A stretch of DNA of 64,000 nucleotides from Carnegiea gigantea (GCA_029747015.1 JAKOGI010000126.1:408501-472500); one strand, 5' to 3'; counted from the stretch's first letter, positions 21,290-33,225 are shown. Numbers and translations: made by a program. The notes: generated by a model not told the origin, from the sequence alone.

Positions 21290-21514
21290 AATAATCATTA
21301 AACTTAAAACACCTAAATATGCTTAAAAATGATAAGTTACAATTAATATCAAAGGAGTAACTTATCACTGGTATTTCCCAAAACGTATAGTAAAATGTTT
21401 AATTCTTATTTTAAAAAATCTATATTTTAATTTCCTTCGCGTCATCTCCAAAAGGAAAACCAAAATCTAAATTTAGAAAAGGATAAAAAAAAATGAAGCC
21501 ACGACACCTACTGT

Positions 21515-21912
21515 CTATGTTACATGGACTCGAATATGAGGTGTCGGACATGTGTATGAATCCGAGCATCCGACTCATCAAAGCTCTAATTTTAGGACAC
21601 GCGAACACTATCCAAAATTTGGACACGGATATGAGGACTCATAATTTTACATATGGAAGTTGCAATTTCAAGTTAATCTTTTTAAATATTTCAATAATTA
21701 CACGGTTGTCAACTTGTCAAATTGTTGAACATTAAAGATCCACTATGAGAATAATGAATGAGGAAAGAAAAAGGCCACATCTTCCTAATTTTTTTCACCC
21801 TCACTGCTTTAGAGTTTGGATAAGGGTCTGACAAGCATCCCATGTCTTATCCGCAGAATGTCGTGTCTGACACGAGTACGCCAGGGCAAAATGGAGAGTC
21901 CGGATATCATAG
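21515..21912. mobile_element. hAT-like MITE, 398 bp (unit 1)
   Basis: The ends are inverted (CTATGTTACATGGACTC on the left, CTATGATATCCGGACTC on the right) with subterminal TGTCGGACA/TGTCTGACACG motifs. The target duplication is a perfect 8 bp, CCTACTGT (21507-21514 and 21913-21920). No ORF of note. Confidence 0.88.
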
Positions 21913-21920
21913 CCTACTGT

Positions 21921-24281
21921 ATCTAATCTAAAATAGTGAAGGGTTAAAAGTATTAAAGCTTAAGATCTATTGGACACAACATACAGAAATTATACAACCT
22001 ACAAACAAATAGGATTGAAGAAACCCAAGATTCTATCGAGCCTATTGAAACGTACACATGTAAAAAGAGTTCAAAATGAGTATAATTCAAGTATTAAAAC
22101 CCATAAACGATTGGATATTTTGAAACATGTGATATGTAAGATTATATCTATAACTAGAAACATAACATATGTAAGAAAATTATCAAGATCTATTAAACTA
22201 ACAAGTTGTAACACAACAGTAACACAATAGACCAATAGAACCCACTAATAAAAACTCGATTAAGATATTTCCATTCTTCAAAATGAGCACGGTTAAGATA
22301 GAAGAAATCACCTGCAGCGTGCAAGCATCTCACATTGCTGTTGTAGAACAAAATCCAGGAAAAACTGGCAATGGGCAGGCACTACCATGGCTCATATGGC
22401 CAGGAGTATATCGCATTACTTCATGAAAATCCCAACCAAGAGCACCCAAACAACAAACACCCAAAAGCCAACCAGACTCGAACTGGAGGCTCCATGACAT
22501 TCACTGAGCAGTAATTCAAAACAAGAAAACAGGGGAGAGAACCCAGTAAATTATAGATTGCCTGACGGCAAAAAGTAAATGAATGGTGATCTCCCAAAAA
22601 AAAAAGTGAAGGATTGGTAAAAGAACCTGAAGTACTTTAGGTCACAGAACTGATATCGATCAGACTGAAAAAGAATCTACAATGGACAAGCTTTTTAGAA
22701 GCTTTCAGTAATCGCTACCTCTCATAACCAATTTGCTCACCAACCCAAATGGCTGTGCTTTGATGTACGCACCAAAAAATACACCTCCCTACGATCCAAT
22801 GGCAAATGAGTTGACAAGGGAAGCGCAATTGCTACATTACACCAGATGCAGGAAACAAGGCTGTACCAAATCACATGTCTCACGCAGACCAATCAAACAC
22901 TGCTGATATTGCATCAGACACAAGTAGAATCAGTACAAACATCAAGAATTGACTGAACTCCAAGCCAGTTGTTCCCTCATCAGCAGGAACTAGCAGCTTG
23001 AAAATCCCAGAATTCAAATTTAGAGTCCAGGAGAAGTAACCAAACATCAATTGACCACAAGAGACAAACCCAAACAGAGTCCATAGCCTTCGCAGCCTCA
23101 AAGCAGTTGACAAAGTATGACCTGAACAAGAAACCCAAGTACATAAACCAAACAAGAACGACGTACAAATGCATACGATGTCATGTAAGACAATTGATCA
23201 AAAAGCACATAATAGATGACCACATCCTAGCAAGAGAAGATACCGACGGAGATTCACTTAGACTACAAGATTCATACAACTGCAATGATTGACAAAGGAT
23301 GACCGCATCCTAGAAAGAGAAGTCCACATCGAAAAACCCAGGAACAGTGAACAATTGTAACAGAAACATAGATCTGATTAAACAAAAAGAACCCCCCCCC
23401 CAAAAAAAAAAAGAAATCTAGCATAGTTATGGAACTATATGCTAAAATCCAGAGCACTGAAAAGCTTGGAATGAAAATCGAGGGATAGATAAATCTGAAA
23501 TAACTCCAAAGGTAAACAGTGCATGATTGGTAGTTGGTACAATCAACAATACAACTAGCTCCAGGTAAGTTGTGAACTCCTAACTCAGTAACTTCATTGC
23601 CACCATCATCAACATACAATAAGAAAATCTGCCTCCACATATGAAAACCAACACAACTCCACACCAACTGCTTAGAACCAGAATGAACTCGGAAACAGGT
23701 GGCATAACCTCTAGCCTGTGTAGGATTCCCAGGACCACCTATCAACAATACAATTGGTTGGAGGTGCAGGACAATGTCAAGCCAGGAACTGCACTGGTTC
23801 CCCGTTTCATCAACTCAGAACGAGAATACCTTCATGGCAGGGACACCAGAGAATTGAATTAGGAGTACAGAAAGCCTTACATATTCTACCAGGAACATCA
23901 AAGCAGCAGTACTTGGTTGACTTGAAAGAAGAAAACCCTGGACCTTTTCCTACCACTGTACAACCTGAGAGACATACCAGAGAAGAATTATAGCTCCAAT
24001 GAGCAGCATACAAAACAAGTCCACCAATGCCCCAACATGCAAATCAACAAATAGGATAAAGAGTTCAGATACTCATTGAGCAGTACTCCAAAACCAGCTG
24101 GGGCGAAAAAGAAACAAGCACACTAAACGAATTACTGCTCCAATAGAAAATTAAATTAACAGTAGAGCAACAACCTAAACCACATACAATTGAAATTCAT
24201 CAGGCTCAAAGCATCAGATCCCTTGGCAGCAGCAGGGCAAAGTTTTTCAAAACCTCCCATCAACGGTTAGCTTTCATAACC
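21921..24281. other. Non-coding stretch; includes tract identical between units
   Basis: Between about 22332 and 24128 I find no difference from unit 2 (about 50422-52218), even in a C10 and an adjacent A11 run. Several minus-strand ORFs up to 158 codons (23272-23748, 22880-23155) occur but resemble nothing known. They contain low-complexity aromatic stretches and mutually overlapping frames, so I do not call them genes. Repeated motifs CAACAATACAA and CCAGGWA recur at about 23545, 23740 and 23890. Confidence 0.45.
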
Positions 24282-24692
24282 TGTTGGCTTTTGGCCCAAT
24301 TTGCACTCCACGGCCCGTGGTGGACGGCGGTTGTTTAGCTGTGGCGGTTAGGGTTTCTCACTCATCCTACCCCTTTATACAAGGCACGCCTCCTACCTTC
24401 TAAACACACCAACAAAATTACTATTCGAGCATTCAGTTCCACTTTCCCAGATTTGTGAGTGAGCATTATAGAGAGTTTGTAATCTCTAATCGATCTTCCT
24501 GTTAAAACGTATCGTTCTAAGATCGATCCTGTACTCCTCTTCTCTATGGTGGATTTGTGACGCATCGTCATCAGTGGTTTTTCCCACATTAGGTATTCCA
24601 CATAAATTCCGATGCTGATTTGTTATTACTCGGCTATATTATCTTTGTGATTTATCTGTTGCATTCATTCAATTTTTTAACCGATCCTAACA
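24282..24692 (+). mobile_element. Solo LTR, copia-like (unit 1)
   Basis: The 411-bp segment begins TGTTGG and ends CCTAACA, with 5-bp target duplications TAACC (24277-24281 and 24693-24697). It contains a TATA box (CTTTATAC, about 24373) and, downstream, GGTTTTTCCCACATT followed by TTCCACATAA, the R/U5-type signature of plant copia LTRs. No primer-binding site or internal region follows, so it is a solo LTR left by LTR-LTR recombination. Confidence 0.88.
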
Positions 24693-24697
24693 TAACC

Positions 24698-25510
24698 AAT
24701 TCGTTGGATAACCCAACCAGCTTTGCACTAATGTGCACACCAACCACCATGGCTACTCACAATCGTATGGGAAGGGAACTGAATCCATCAAATTCAAAAC
24801 ATCGGATCATTTGACAGCAACTGGGCAAATAGCTGAATCCATCAAATTCAAAACATCGGAGCACTTGACAGCAACTGCGCAAATTTTTTTAAAACCTTCC
24901 ATGAATGGTCCGCTTTCATAACCAATTCGTTGTTCAACCCAAAGAGCTCTGCATTTACGTGTGCACCAACAACCATAGCTCCTCACAAACCAATTGGAAG
25001 TGACTTGAAAAGGGAAATGAAAACGGTACACTATGAATGCCAGCAGCTGAAATAATATGATAGCCTGAAACAATATTGGTACACAAAGCCCATATAACCT
25101 ATGAATCTCGGTTATTAGCACATCAACTCAACACCAATGCTATCAGATTAGATCAATGTAAAATGAGATTAAATATTTAACACCAACAACCTGAGTGATT
25201 ATTTGCGATCATAAATGAGAACAAAGGCCATATAGCCTAGCAGCACGCCAACTCAAGACCAATTCTATCTGATTTTTTCTATGTAAAATTGGGGCAAATA
25301 TCTAATAGTAACTAGACTTTGAACTAAACGTCACACCCAAACATATATCCTGAACAGAAATGAGAAGCCTTTTCCTCCAACTAATTGACGTTAACATTTA
25401 ACACTTCCGCAGGCGGAAAGCAAAACTCGAGGGTCCAAAACTAGAATGTAGCAGAAAATTATCAACAGTTCAAGTCAATTGGCAGAAAGAATCATATCAA
25501 ATCCTTAGAT
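24698..25510. repeat. Duplicated short blocks near solo LTR
   Basis: A 54-bp unit starting GAATCCATCAAATTC occurs twice in tandem here (24781-24888) but once in unit 2. Blocks beginning TCATAACCAATTYGTTG recur at about 22731, 24690 and 24916. The solo LTR inserted into one of them. No gene is seen. Confidence 0.6.
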
Positions 25511-26160
25511 TAAAAAAGCCCCAGGTGCAAAAAAGCGCAAAGGGTCCTGGAGCCCGGGGCGCGGGCTTCGAGGCAAAGGCGCGGGCTTTTCAGACGTGAG
25601 GCGCACTTTGACTATAAAATGCTCCAAAATCATTCCCAAACCATATTTCTTTGAAAATAATGTAGATAATGACTTCAAGTAAGGAATTAAACATCAAGAT
25701 AACCACGAATAACATTGCATATAGTCATAAAGCACGATAACATAACATCATAGTTTCTGAAAGCACACACCATAAGATAGTAGAAGTCCTAAAATACACA
25801 AACTAGCAGAGCCATAGAAGGAAAGCATAAAACACATAGCACACAAAGCAAAATAGCTCATAAAGATGAACTAAGCATCTTCCATTCAAGTAATTCAACC
25901 CGAAAATCAACACCACAAATGAGTTCACTACAATTTTCAACCACCAGAAAAAAAAAAACGAAAAACACACACAACCAATTAAACAAAGCAATAAATAATT
26001 AAAAGTTTAAAAGTTAAAACATAAACCCTTCAAATTAAATTGAAGGCCCTGCTGTGTGGAAATTAGACAGAAGGGGGAGGTTTAGATTTTAGAGTTTAGA
26101 CAGGGGGGTCTTCGAGAGACAGAAAGAAGAGAAGATGGGCACTGTAGCTGGGCACTTCAA

Positions 26161-26206
<46 letters not shown>

Positions 26207-26632
26207 CGAAACCTCTTCCATGGGGTTCGACTCACTAAGAAGAAGGAGGAGGAGGAGGAAGATGGTGGAAAAATAAACGTAGAAAGGAGCAGAAGACCAT
26301 TTATCCGTTTGCACTGAGCTAGGGTTTGCCGCTGAACTGAAGAAGGAGGAAGGAGAAGAGCAGTCTGAGAAGCAGAGAGGTTCGAATGAGGTGAGAAGCA
26401 GTCTGAGGCTTCTAAGTCTGATTTGTAATTTTTTTTTCCTTTTTTTCTCAAATAGTATGTTAAGATCCAAAAAGCCCAAAAAGCGTGTGCTTGGTGCCTG
26501 GAAAAAAAGCCCAGAAAAGTGCAAAAAGCGCGCACTTAATGAATGGGCTGCGCCTGTACCCCTTCCTAGGCGCAGAGGTGTGGGCTTCAGGCTTTTACGC
26601 GCCTAGGCGCGCCCAGGGCGCGCTTTTTTAAA
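25511..26632. mobile_element. GC-rich-ended element (unit 1), putative
   Basis: The ends are TTAAAAAAGC-type inverted sequences that run into GCGC/GGCGC-rich subterminal repeats (25530-25620 and 26470-26630). The imperfect flanks CTTAGAT and CTAAGAT could be a target duplication. The interior includes A/T-rich DNA and a purine-rich segment with a long (GA)n run. The form fits a non-autonomous plant hAT-like element. The boundaries are uncertain. Confidence 0.45.
26163..26204. repeat. (GA)n microsatellite (unit 1)
   Basis: About 21 uninterrupted AG dinucleotides. In unit 2 the equivalent (54196-54239) is interrupted by a CA. It probably lies in a leader of a minus-strand transcript, with short ORFs made of SLSLSL only. 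Confidence 0.95.
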
Positions 26633-28144
26633 CTAAGATCAAATCAATAAGAGAGAAATGCAAACCGGAGCCCTCACTAGAAGCTCTTTGTCCTACCAAG
26701 TAGCTCCATGCCACCTACAACCTGCATTAATAAAGCACAACCTAAAATCAAAATCCCGGCTTCAAGTAGACAGAGCTTATAAAAAATTCTCAACAGTGAA
26801 CATCAGTCATGCTCTGTAGATTGCTACCAATGATAAACCAATGTGTAATCAACTGCTAATCTTGAATATCGTTAAGGTTAAAAATACAGAAAGAAACACC
26901 AAGACAACATCAACTTTATTAAATTGAAGCACAGATCAAAGAAACTACGACCTGCATGCATCAAAGAGCAAAGCCTATCATCAGCAACAACCCAAATATG
27001 TAATCATCACCATGAAAGCTGAAAGCTAAAGGGCAACGTCTACTATTAAGTTTAAACTCCTAGCTTCAATAGACAAGCTCAAAAAGGAAGCTTTTACCAT
27101 GAATTCTCATACAGATGACATAGTCATCCATCATTCATCAGACACTTCAACCAAAACCACATAACTGCATTACCCAAAAAAGACCCCCCAAAAAAATAAA
27201 AAAATCCACCGAGGCACCACTTATGTGAGGTCAGTTGTGCCCGAAAAAGCATCCTTTGATGCACCATGGCTGCACCTACCCATCATTCATCCAGGGCAAA
27301 AACATATTGACAGAACCTAGAAACACATAGCAAATAAGGATTGCAATTGGAATGAACTCAAAAAGGAAATAGAGTTTATTTCTAACTAGCACAGTCACTC
27401 AAATCGAGTTCTAGAATAATCCCTCTGACTAAAGCAAAATCAAAGCCAGTTCTGACCTAATACCTAGAAACAAGTAAACCACCACGTTCTGACCAAATAT
27501 TTGGCCAGAAACTTGGAGTCCTGTTCCTCCCACAAGTTGACATTAGCAGGTTTTGCCTCCCACAAATTGACAACAGGAGCCCGAAAACGAAATCACCAAG
27601 ATCAATTTCAAAGCGACAAGCAATAATTACCAGTGGAAGTCAATTGAGAGAGAAACACCCAAACCTAAGTCCTCACAAGAAGTGGCTACCTGCAACCAGC
27701 ATTAACAGAGGATATCTTGAAATCAGATTCCTCCATCCACAAACTAAGCTAGAGATTAGGAAAAATTCTTGTACCGGGTCTGACAGCAGAGAAAACCGAA
27801 TTGAAGCCCCAACAAGAAGCTCTTTCAACCCCCAGAATGTGTCAACATATCATATCCTGAAATCAAGATGCGTGAATCAGAAATAAAGCACAGACATCAA
27901 ATTTCCTTCATTTTTAATCAGGTTGAAGCTCACAAATGAGGATGAAAAAAGCCGAAGCAGCATAACTTCTCTAGCTTTTTTCAACATGGCAGGTGACAGC
28001 AGTATATTACACAGATTAATTGACATTTCAAATTTATCAGATGTCTCTAAAATGGTGTTGGAATTGCTTTGCACTTCTCAGTCACAATACACAGGATGAA
28101 AAAAGCCGAAGCAGCATGACGTTTCAAGCTTTTTTTCAACATGG
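26633..28144. other. Non-coding stretch at unit 1/unit 2 joint
   Basis: No gene recognised. The end contains a 154-bp tandem duplication. This segment exists between units 1-2 and 2-3, but its counterpart is missing from the left end of the window. Confidence 0.45.
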
Positions 28145-28247
28145 CAGGTGACAGCAGTGTATTACACAGATTAATTCACATTTCAAATTTATCAGATGTC
28201 TCTAAAATGGTGTTGGAATTGCTTTGCACTTCTCAGTCACATTACAC
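27940..28247. repeat. 154-bp tandem duplication at unit joint
   Basis: GGATGAAAAAAGCCGAAGCA starts at 27940 and again at 28094. Each copy continues through a U6-like 5' fragment (28027-28048 and 28182-28203). Confidence 0.88.
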
Positions 28248-29926
28248 AGGACATCTGCGGAAGCATCCTTCATGTAAAATGATCCCACACCGATTAGCTT
28301 GTTACTCATCTAATCTCGCATTAGTATTAGCATGATTGGATAAACCACACTTTTGATGTCTAATCACATCATCATCAAGACTCAATAACCATACTCATCA
28401 CAAATTGCCAGGTCCAATTAGCTTCGCTACCCCAAAGAAACTAAAGAGTAATGTACCAATAGCTTCTTCTGACATGAAGTCAGTTGAGTAACCAACTTCT
28501 TCCTACATCACGAAGAACCAAGAACCAGTGTGGAAGATGTCAGCGCCAAGTTCTTGTTTACCACTTCAAGACTTGCATCACAGTACAATAAAATGCATTA
28601 ACTGATTCCATATTTGCATTTACATAACTGAGATGTGTCAGCTAATACTTGGGCAAGATTAGGGACACTTAGAACGACATAATTTTGCAAAAAGAAGGCC
28701 AAGTTTGAAACCTAAATTTACACCTGTTCGCATAAATTGTAGCTGAACGCAAGTAACATAGCTTCACATTCAGATGGCATTGTCGTCCTGTCTTGAACAA
28801 TTGGGATGTTTCAATGGCTTGGTTGTTTCATTTCAATTCCAAAATTTCCAGAGAGCCGAGAGTTGAGAATCCATCCAGCAAAAATCAAAACAGAGCCCAT
28901 TAGCTAGTATTCACATGGGACTGTAGTCAAAATAACTTCCTTTCAAGAGGGGCTCCATATACCACATTGCCCGAACAAAAAGGGGGTTTGTAAAGCAAGT
29001 GTGTACAAGGAAGATCCAGAAATGATGAACCAAGTTACCTGGACAATAAATAATAACCATTACTTGTTCCTGCACTTCTCCCAGCATGTAAACATAACCG
29101 ATCTACATGGTAGAGCTTCATTTGAGCAGTTCGGATTATAGAAGGAACAATTGCCACCTTTTAACACATCAATGTCATATTCTAAGTCATAAAGTTTTGA
29201 CTAATGAGGTAGCAATACAACTGACACACCCCAGCAATGAAAGTCTTTGCAGGTATACACCAACTATTGGGTTTGCTCCATCCCTTATTTGCACTCAACA
29301 AAGAGAGGGAATGTTCACACACTCAAGCAAAGGCTTCAAAGACTTTTGGGAGCCCCATGGAGCTGCAATTAAACAGAAGGGTAAACAGGAGAAGAACTGC
29401 CATTCATAGAATGAGCTCAGAGAGATTCTTACCTTGCTGTCGCCCGGTACAAGCCATTGAGGAGAAGAAAAAGTTGTGCATTTCGGGTTCTTCCATCCCC
29501 TATTTTGGCTTCTGTTTTCACTACGGACTCGTGTAGTTTGGATCTGAATTTTGGGCCATTGCAAGCCATGATCCTCTCATTTTGGCACTCGGTTGTGGTG
29601 TTGTGCTGGTTTCCCATTGCGCTTTACTGCACTGCTTCGGCTTCCATCTCTGTTGTGTTGTTTTGTTTCAGTTCTCGGCATGTTGAATTTCCAGACCTTG
29701 CGATATTGTGTTTAAGTTATTAAGTGTGTTGAATCCATCCAGTCTTGTGACATTTAGTTTAGGCAAATCACATAGTTAATTTTAAGCTAATAGTTTACTT
29801 TTGTTTACTTAGTTAAAACAAGTTAGTTTAGGTCATTAGTAATCGAGTTTCATAATTCATACCTGAGAATCGACACCCGTAAACACTACGACGATAAACC
29901 GTATATTTGCGGAAATTCACAACATT

Positions 29927-29982
29927 TATGCGTGTCATCCTTGCGCAAGGGCCATGCTAATATTCTCTATATCGATCCAAAT
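29927..29982 (-). pseudogene. Truncated U6 snRNA copy (unit 2)
   Basis: Counterpart of the truncated copy at 1847-1902, in the same place beyond the intact U6 gene. It differs by a dinucleotide in the degraded ACAGAGA region. Confidence 0.8.
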
Positions 29983-30008
29983 TTTTTTTTAAAAAAAGTT
30001 GGGGACCG

Positions 30009-30060
30009 AAAAAATTTGGACCATTTCTCGATTTGTGCGTGTCATCCTTGCGCAGGGGCC

Positions 30061-30092
<32 letters not shown>

Positions 30093-30112
30093 TCAGATGT
30101 CTCTGAAGAGAC
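30009..30112 (-). ncRNA. U6: U6 spliceosomal snRNA (unit 2)
   Basis: Full-length copy with the ACAGAGA box, AGC triad, internal stem-loop and T6 terminator intact. It differs from the unit 1 and unit 3 copies by one base: the UUCG tetraloop of the 5' stem-loop reads UUCA. The stem itself still pairs. The catalytic core is unchanged, so it is probably functional, but loss of the tetraloop makes this the variant copy. The USE (30166-30176) and TATA are unchanged. Confidence 0.96.
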
Positions 30113-30134
30113 AATCAAGAGCCTGTTCTGCGGG

Positions 30135-30176
30135 AATATAACCCCCAAATAAGTTTCATAAACAGCGATGTGGGCC
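30135..30176 (-). promoter_or_regulatory. U6 promoter: USE and TATA (unit 2)
   Basis: GGCCCACATCG at 30166-30176 and TATATT at 30135-30140 on the minus strand, with the same spacing as in unit 1. Confidence 0.9.
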
Positions 30177-31142
30177 TTTCCTCTACAATATGTTAGGTCC
30201 ACATCACACCTCTCCGAACTTACTAACCTGATTGACAAAGCGCTATGGAAAGCCCTCCCGCCTGAAAATCCCCTTTCTTGCCAAAGGACCCTTCATTTCA
30301 ATTTTAACCACAATTATCAAGGGTGGAAGTACACCAATTAATTTTACAAAGGCCTCATTGTAAGTTACTTGACGAACTTATATTGGGGAAAAAACCAGTG
30401 ACATACTCACATACCATGATTTGGAAAATACTCTAGCAGTTCCATGCAACCATTGTTTGCAAGCAGTAGTTATGTGTGTCAAACTAAAAACAGTAAGTAA
30501 GATGCAAATAACATGACAACAATGACGCAGCAAAAGTATTCACCTTATTAGTAACAAAACACTCCTGTCTTTCTGGACTGCTGGGGATTTCTGCGGCTTC
30601 AAACTCCGGAGCATTGGCTCCTTGACTTGTCTCAAGGTGAAAATAGCACAATAAGTCTGAACTCCACGGTGTCTGCAGAATACCGCACCACATCTGCCAC
30701 ATTTGCAGGCACCCTTACCCGGGAAGCAAAGAGGGCAAGTCAAAGATGATTCCAATAGACTGACTGCCAAGTGTCAAGCTGATGAGTAAATATGGAACAT
30801 CTAGGCTACAGTGACGAATCATCTGGCTCTATATTTTGCTTCTTTTATGCAGAGGACCTCAGTCCTGAGATACTTCTCCCTCCCTGCTGTACAACCTAAA
30901 CAACAGTCTTGGACTCTTACCAGCAACAGGTGAAATATCTAATTGACATAAATTGCACTGATAAGAACATCCATTTAAGATGGTTGGTTCAGTCTCTGAA
31001 ACTGAACTGCTATCTTATGTTGTCAAAAATAGCAGCACAAAGAGCACTGACTAAGCAGACTTCCATTGTTTCGCATGCCTCCAACTCACATTCGTTGAAC
31101 CATTTGCAACAGCAGTATCAAACAAATCTGGGAGTAATTTGG

Positions 31143-31337
31143 TGGGGTGCACCAAGCCCATGCTGTAGTGTAATGCATGGGCGCCGCTTGTGGGTCCGAG
31201 CAGCAAGCTGCTGTGATTGACCCTCCCCCTCAAAAATTAATTTAATATCATTATGGGTCAATGACCCACGTATCAGATATTAAACTGATAAGAACAGATA
31301 CTACACTTGATCTTAGCCAAAAGGCCGAGAAAGGTAT
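31143..31337 (-). ncRNA. U2: U2 spliceosomal snRNA (unit 2)
   Basis: Full-length copy with the conserved 5' half, including the GTAGTA branch-point recognition sequence. It is 195 nt, one shorter than the other two, because the U-run of the Sm-type site has five rather than six U. Two more changes lie in the 3' half: one in a loop near the GCG(A/C)CGC segment and one at the second-last position. The Sm site remains within the known consensus, so function is plausible. The promoter is intact. Confidence 0.95.
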
Positions 31338-31359
31338 GCTTTGTTTAGTCTCAAAAACC

Positions 31360-31411
31360 TACCTTTATTTTTCTCCACCCTTGCGCTCGCCTATTTCCAA
31401 CGATGTGGGCC
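31360..31411 (-). promoter_or_regulatory. U2 promoter: USE and TATA (unit 2)
   Basis: USE GGCCCACATCG at 31401-31411 and an A/T-rich TATA-like element at 31360-31369, with Pol II-type spacing. Confidence 0.85.
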
Positions 31412-32089
31412 GAAGGTAATCTCAGATGCTAAGAGCTCTGCTACCAAACACTTACTCACAAATGATCCAGATGGGAAACTATCTTACTCAGCTATGAATG
31501 CGCAAATAACAGAAAGCAGCAAAAACTTCTATAAATAGTTGGAGAGAAACTCCTATACTTAAAACTGGCACCCAGCCCGAATTCAACAAGTCAATGTAAC
31601 CCAAAAGCTGATCCAACCTAAACCTCAAATGAGGCAATCACAAAGACTTTTACCTCCTGAAGCGTAATTGGCCACTGTGCATTTCGTTGTGCAGGCTTAT
31701 ATTGGACGAACCAACAATTGGGCTCATCTGAACCAACATCCCATTGACCCGAAATTCACCCCACTCAAATTCCTGAGTTTGTTCGCAATTCCACCAGCTA
31801 GCTCAAAGCAGAGAACAAGATTAAGAGACAATAATCAGGTAGTCAGGTTTAATACATTAATACACAAGCACATAACGAGGAAGCAAAGCTTCTTCAGATG
31901 ATCATAGAACCAGTACAGGCAGCAAACATGGAGGAAAAGTGCTGAAGATTCAAACATAAAGTCTTGAGGAATCTCCTGCTGTCGTTAAGGTCGAACAAGG
32001 GAGTTTCTGACGCAATCCTATTGCAGTCCAGCATAAAGTCAAGGGAGTTTTCGAAGCAATCCAATTGCAAGAGGGGAAAAAATCTATCC

Positions 32090-32159
32090 AAAAATTTGGA
32101 CCATTTCTCAATTTGTGCATTTCATATCCTTGCACAGGGACCCTGCAAATGCTTCTAAG
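32090..32159 (-). pseudogene. Degenerate U6 3'-half fragment (unit 2)
   Basis: Counterpart of 4011-4080, identical over the readable U6-like part. No promoter. Confidence 0.75.
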
Positions 32160-33225
32160 CCCTGGAGACATAAAGTAGGTAGCAATATCATAAAGTCTTA
32201 ATATGGAAATAGTTTCTAGAATAACTTGCCTGCATCTCTCAGACGATCAATAAATTAACCACAAAGCAAAAGCACTCCTAGGCTACTATTAGCCCATCCC
32301 ATCTCAACAGATCTACCTCACTTTGATAGTTTGGCTTCCTCAAACTCGGTTGTCAAACTCATACTACAAAGACTTGGATAATGAAGAATGGAAGTACTGA
32401 CCCAGCCATTCGAAGAGGATGCAATTGTTGCACGCCAACTGAGGCTACATAGAAAAATTTTAATACAGCAACAAATTGCTAATGAATTCCCTTTCTGCAA
32501 AATTTAGCAAAGCAATGCTAATTTTCATGAAGGGTCAATTAAAAGTGTTACCTCACTAGTATCAAAGACTACTTTTGTTTGTAACTGCATTCGGCAGTTA
32601 AAGGAATGGTTTCTTGACCTGTTTCAAGGCTGAGAGAAGATCATAAGGTTGTAAGTCGTGCTTGAAGAATATCCGAGACTCCCAGCAGCATGAGTGAATC
32701 ACTTTCTCGGACACTACCTTCAATTGAACCATAAGTGTTAAGAAACTAATGCAACTCGAGCTATTTGATGCTCAAGAAACCAAATAGGATTTATTATGCA
32801 GTCGAACAAATCCCCTAACAATAAATGCCTATGGGTTTGAACAGAGGATTCTATATACGCTCATCCCAACCTTAAGGAATAACACCGTACAAGGGTTTTT
32901 GATATTTGAACTAGAAACCTTTGGTCAGAAAAATTCTCATATCATATAATGAACCAACTCAATTGAGCATGCTATTTTTTTTTTTTTAAAAAAAATACCT
33001 CTAATAATTGCAAGCACGGTGTTACTAAAGCACAACCTTCACAGGATCTAAGCTACACCATATAGAATGTCAAATCGGGTAATAAGACAAAGGTACCTAT
33101 TACTATCCAAAACCCCACGATGCACAAATTTTACTTCATACAAAAATATCAGTGCACTATCATATTACAGTAAAACGCTCAATAAAACCTCACAATTTTT
33201 TTTGGGGGGGGGGCGGATCTAATGC

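Larger units (their letters stand above)
65..28144. repeat. Tandem unit 1 (about 28 kb)
   Basis: First of three head-to-tail units. Sequence from position 65 matches 28145 onward at a constant offset of 28,080 for several kilobases, then with small indels. The unit contains one U6, one U2 and one U1 gene plus a fixed series of transposon insertions. Its left edge differs from the other units: positions 1-64 do not match the 1.1 kb that precedes the same point in units 2 and 3. Boundaries are operational, chosen where the left-edge homology begins, and the true repeat frame could be set anywhere in the period. Confidence 0.93.

Noticed and set aside
23272..23748. 158-codon minus-strand ORF as a protein gene
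   Set aside because: Low-complexity aromatic stretches, a poly-C/poly-A run inside the frame, competing overlapping frames and no recognisable family. Its identity between units reflects the identical island, not codon constraint.
26089..26535. 142-148 codon minus-strand ORFs containing SLSLSL repeats
   Set aside because: They are produced by the (GA)n microsatellite and purine-rich DNA in two frames at once. No domain is visible.
27940..28247. CRISPR-like short repeats
   Set aside because: Only two long tandem copies without spacers, in a plant-type nuclear sequence. No CRISPR array is present anywhere in the window.
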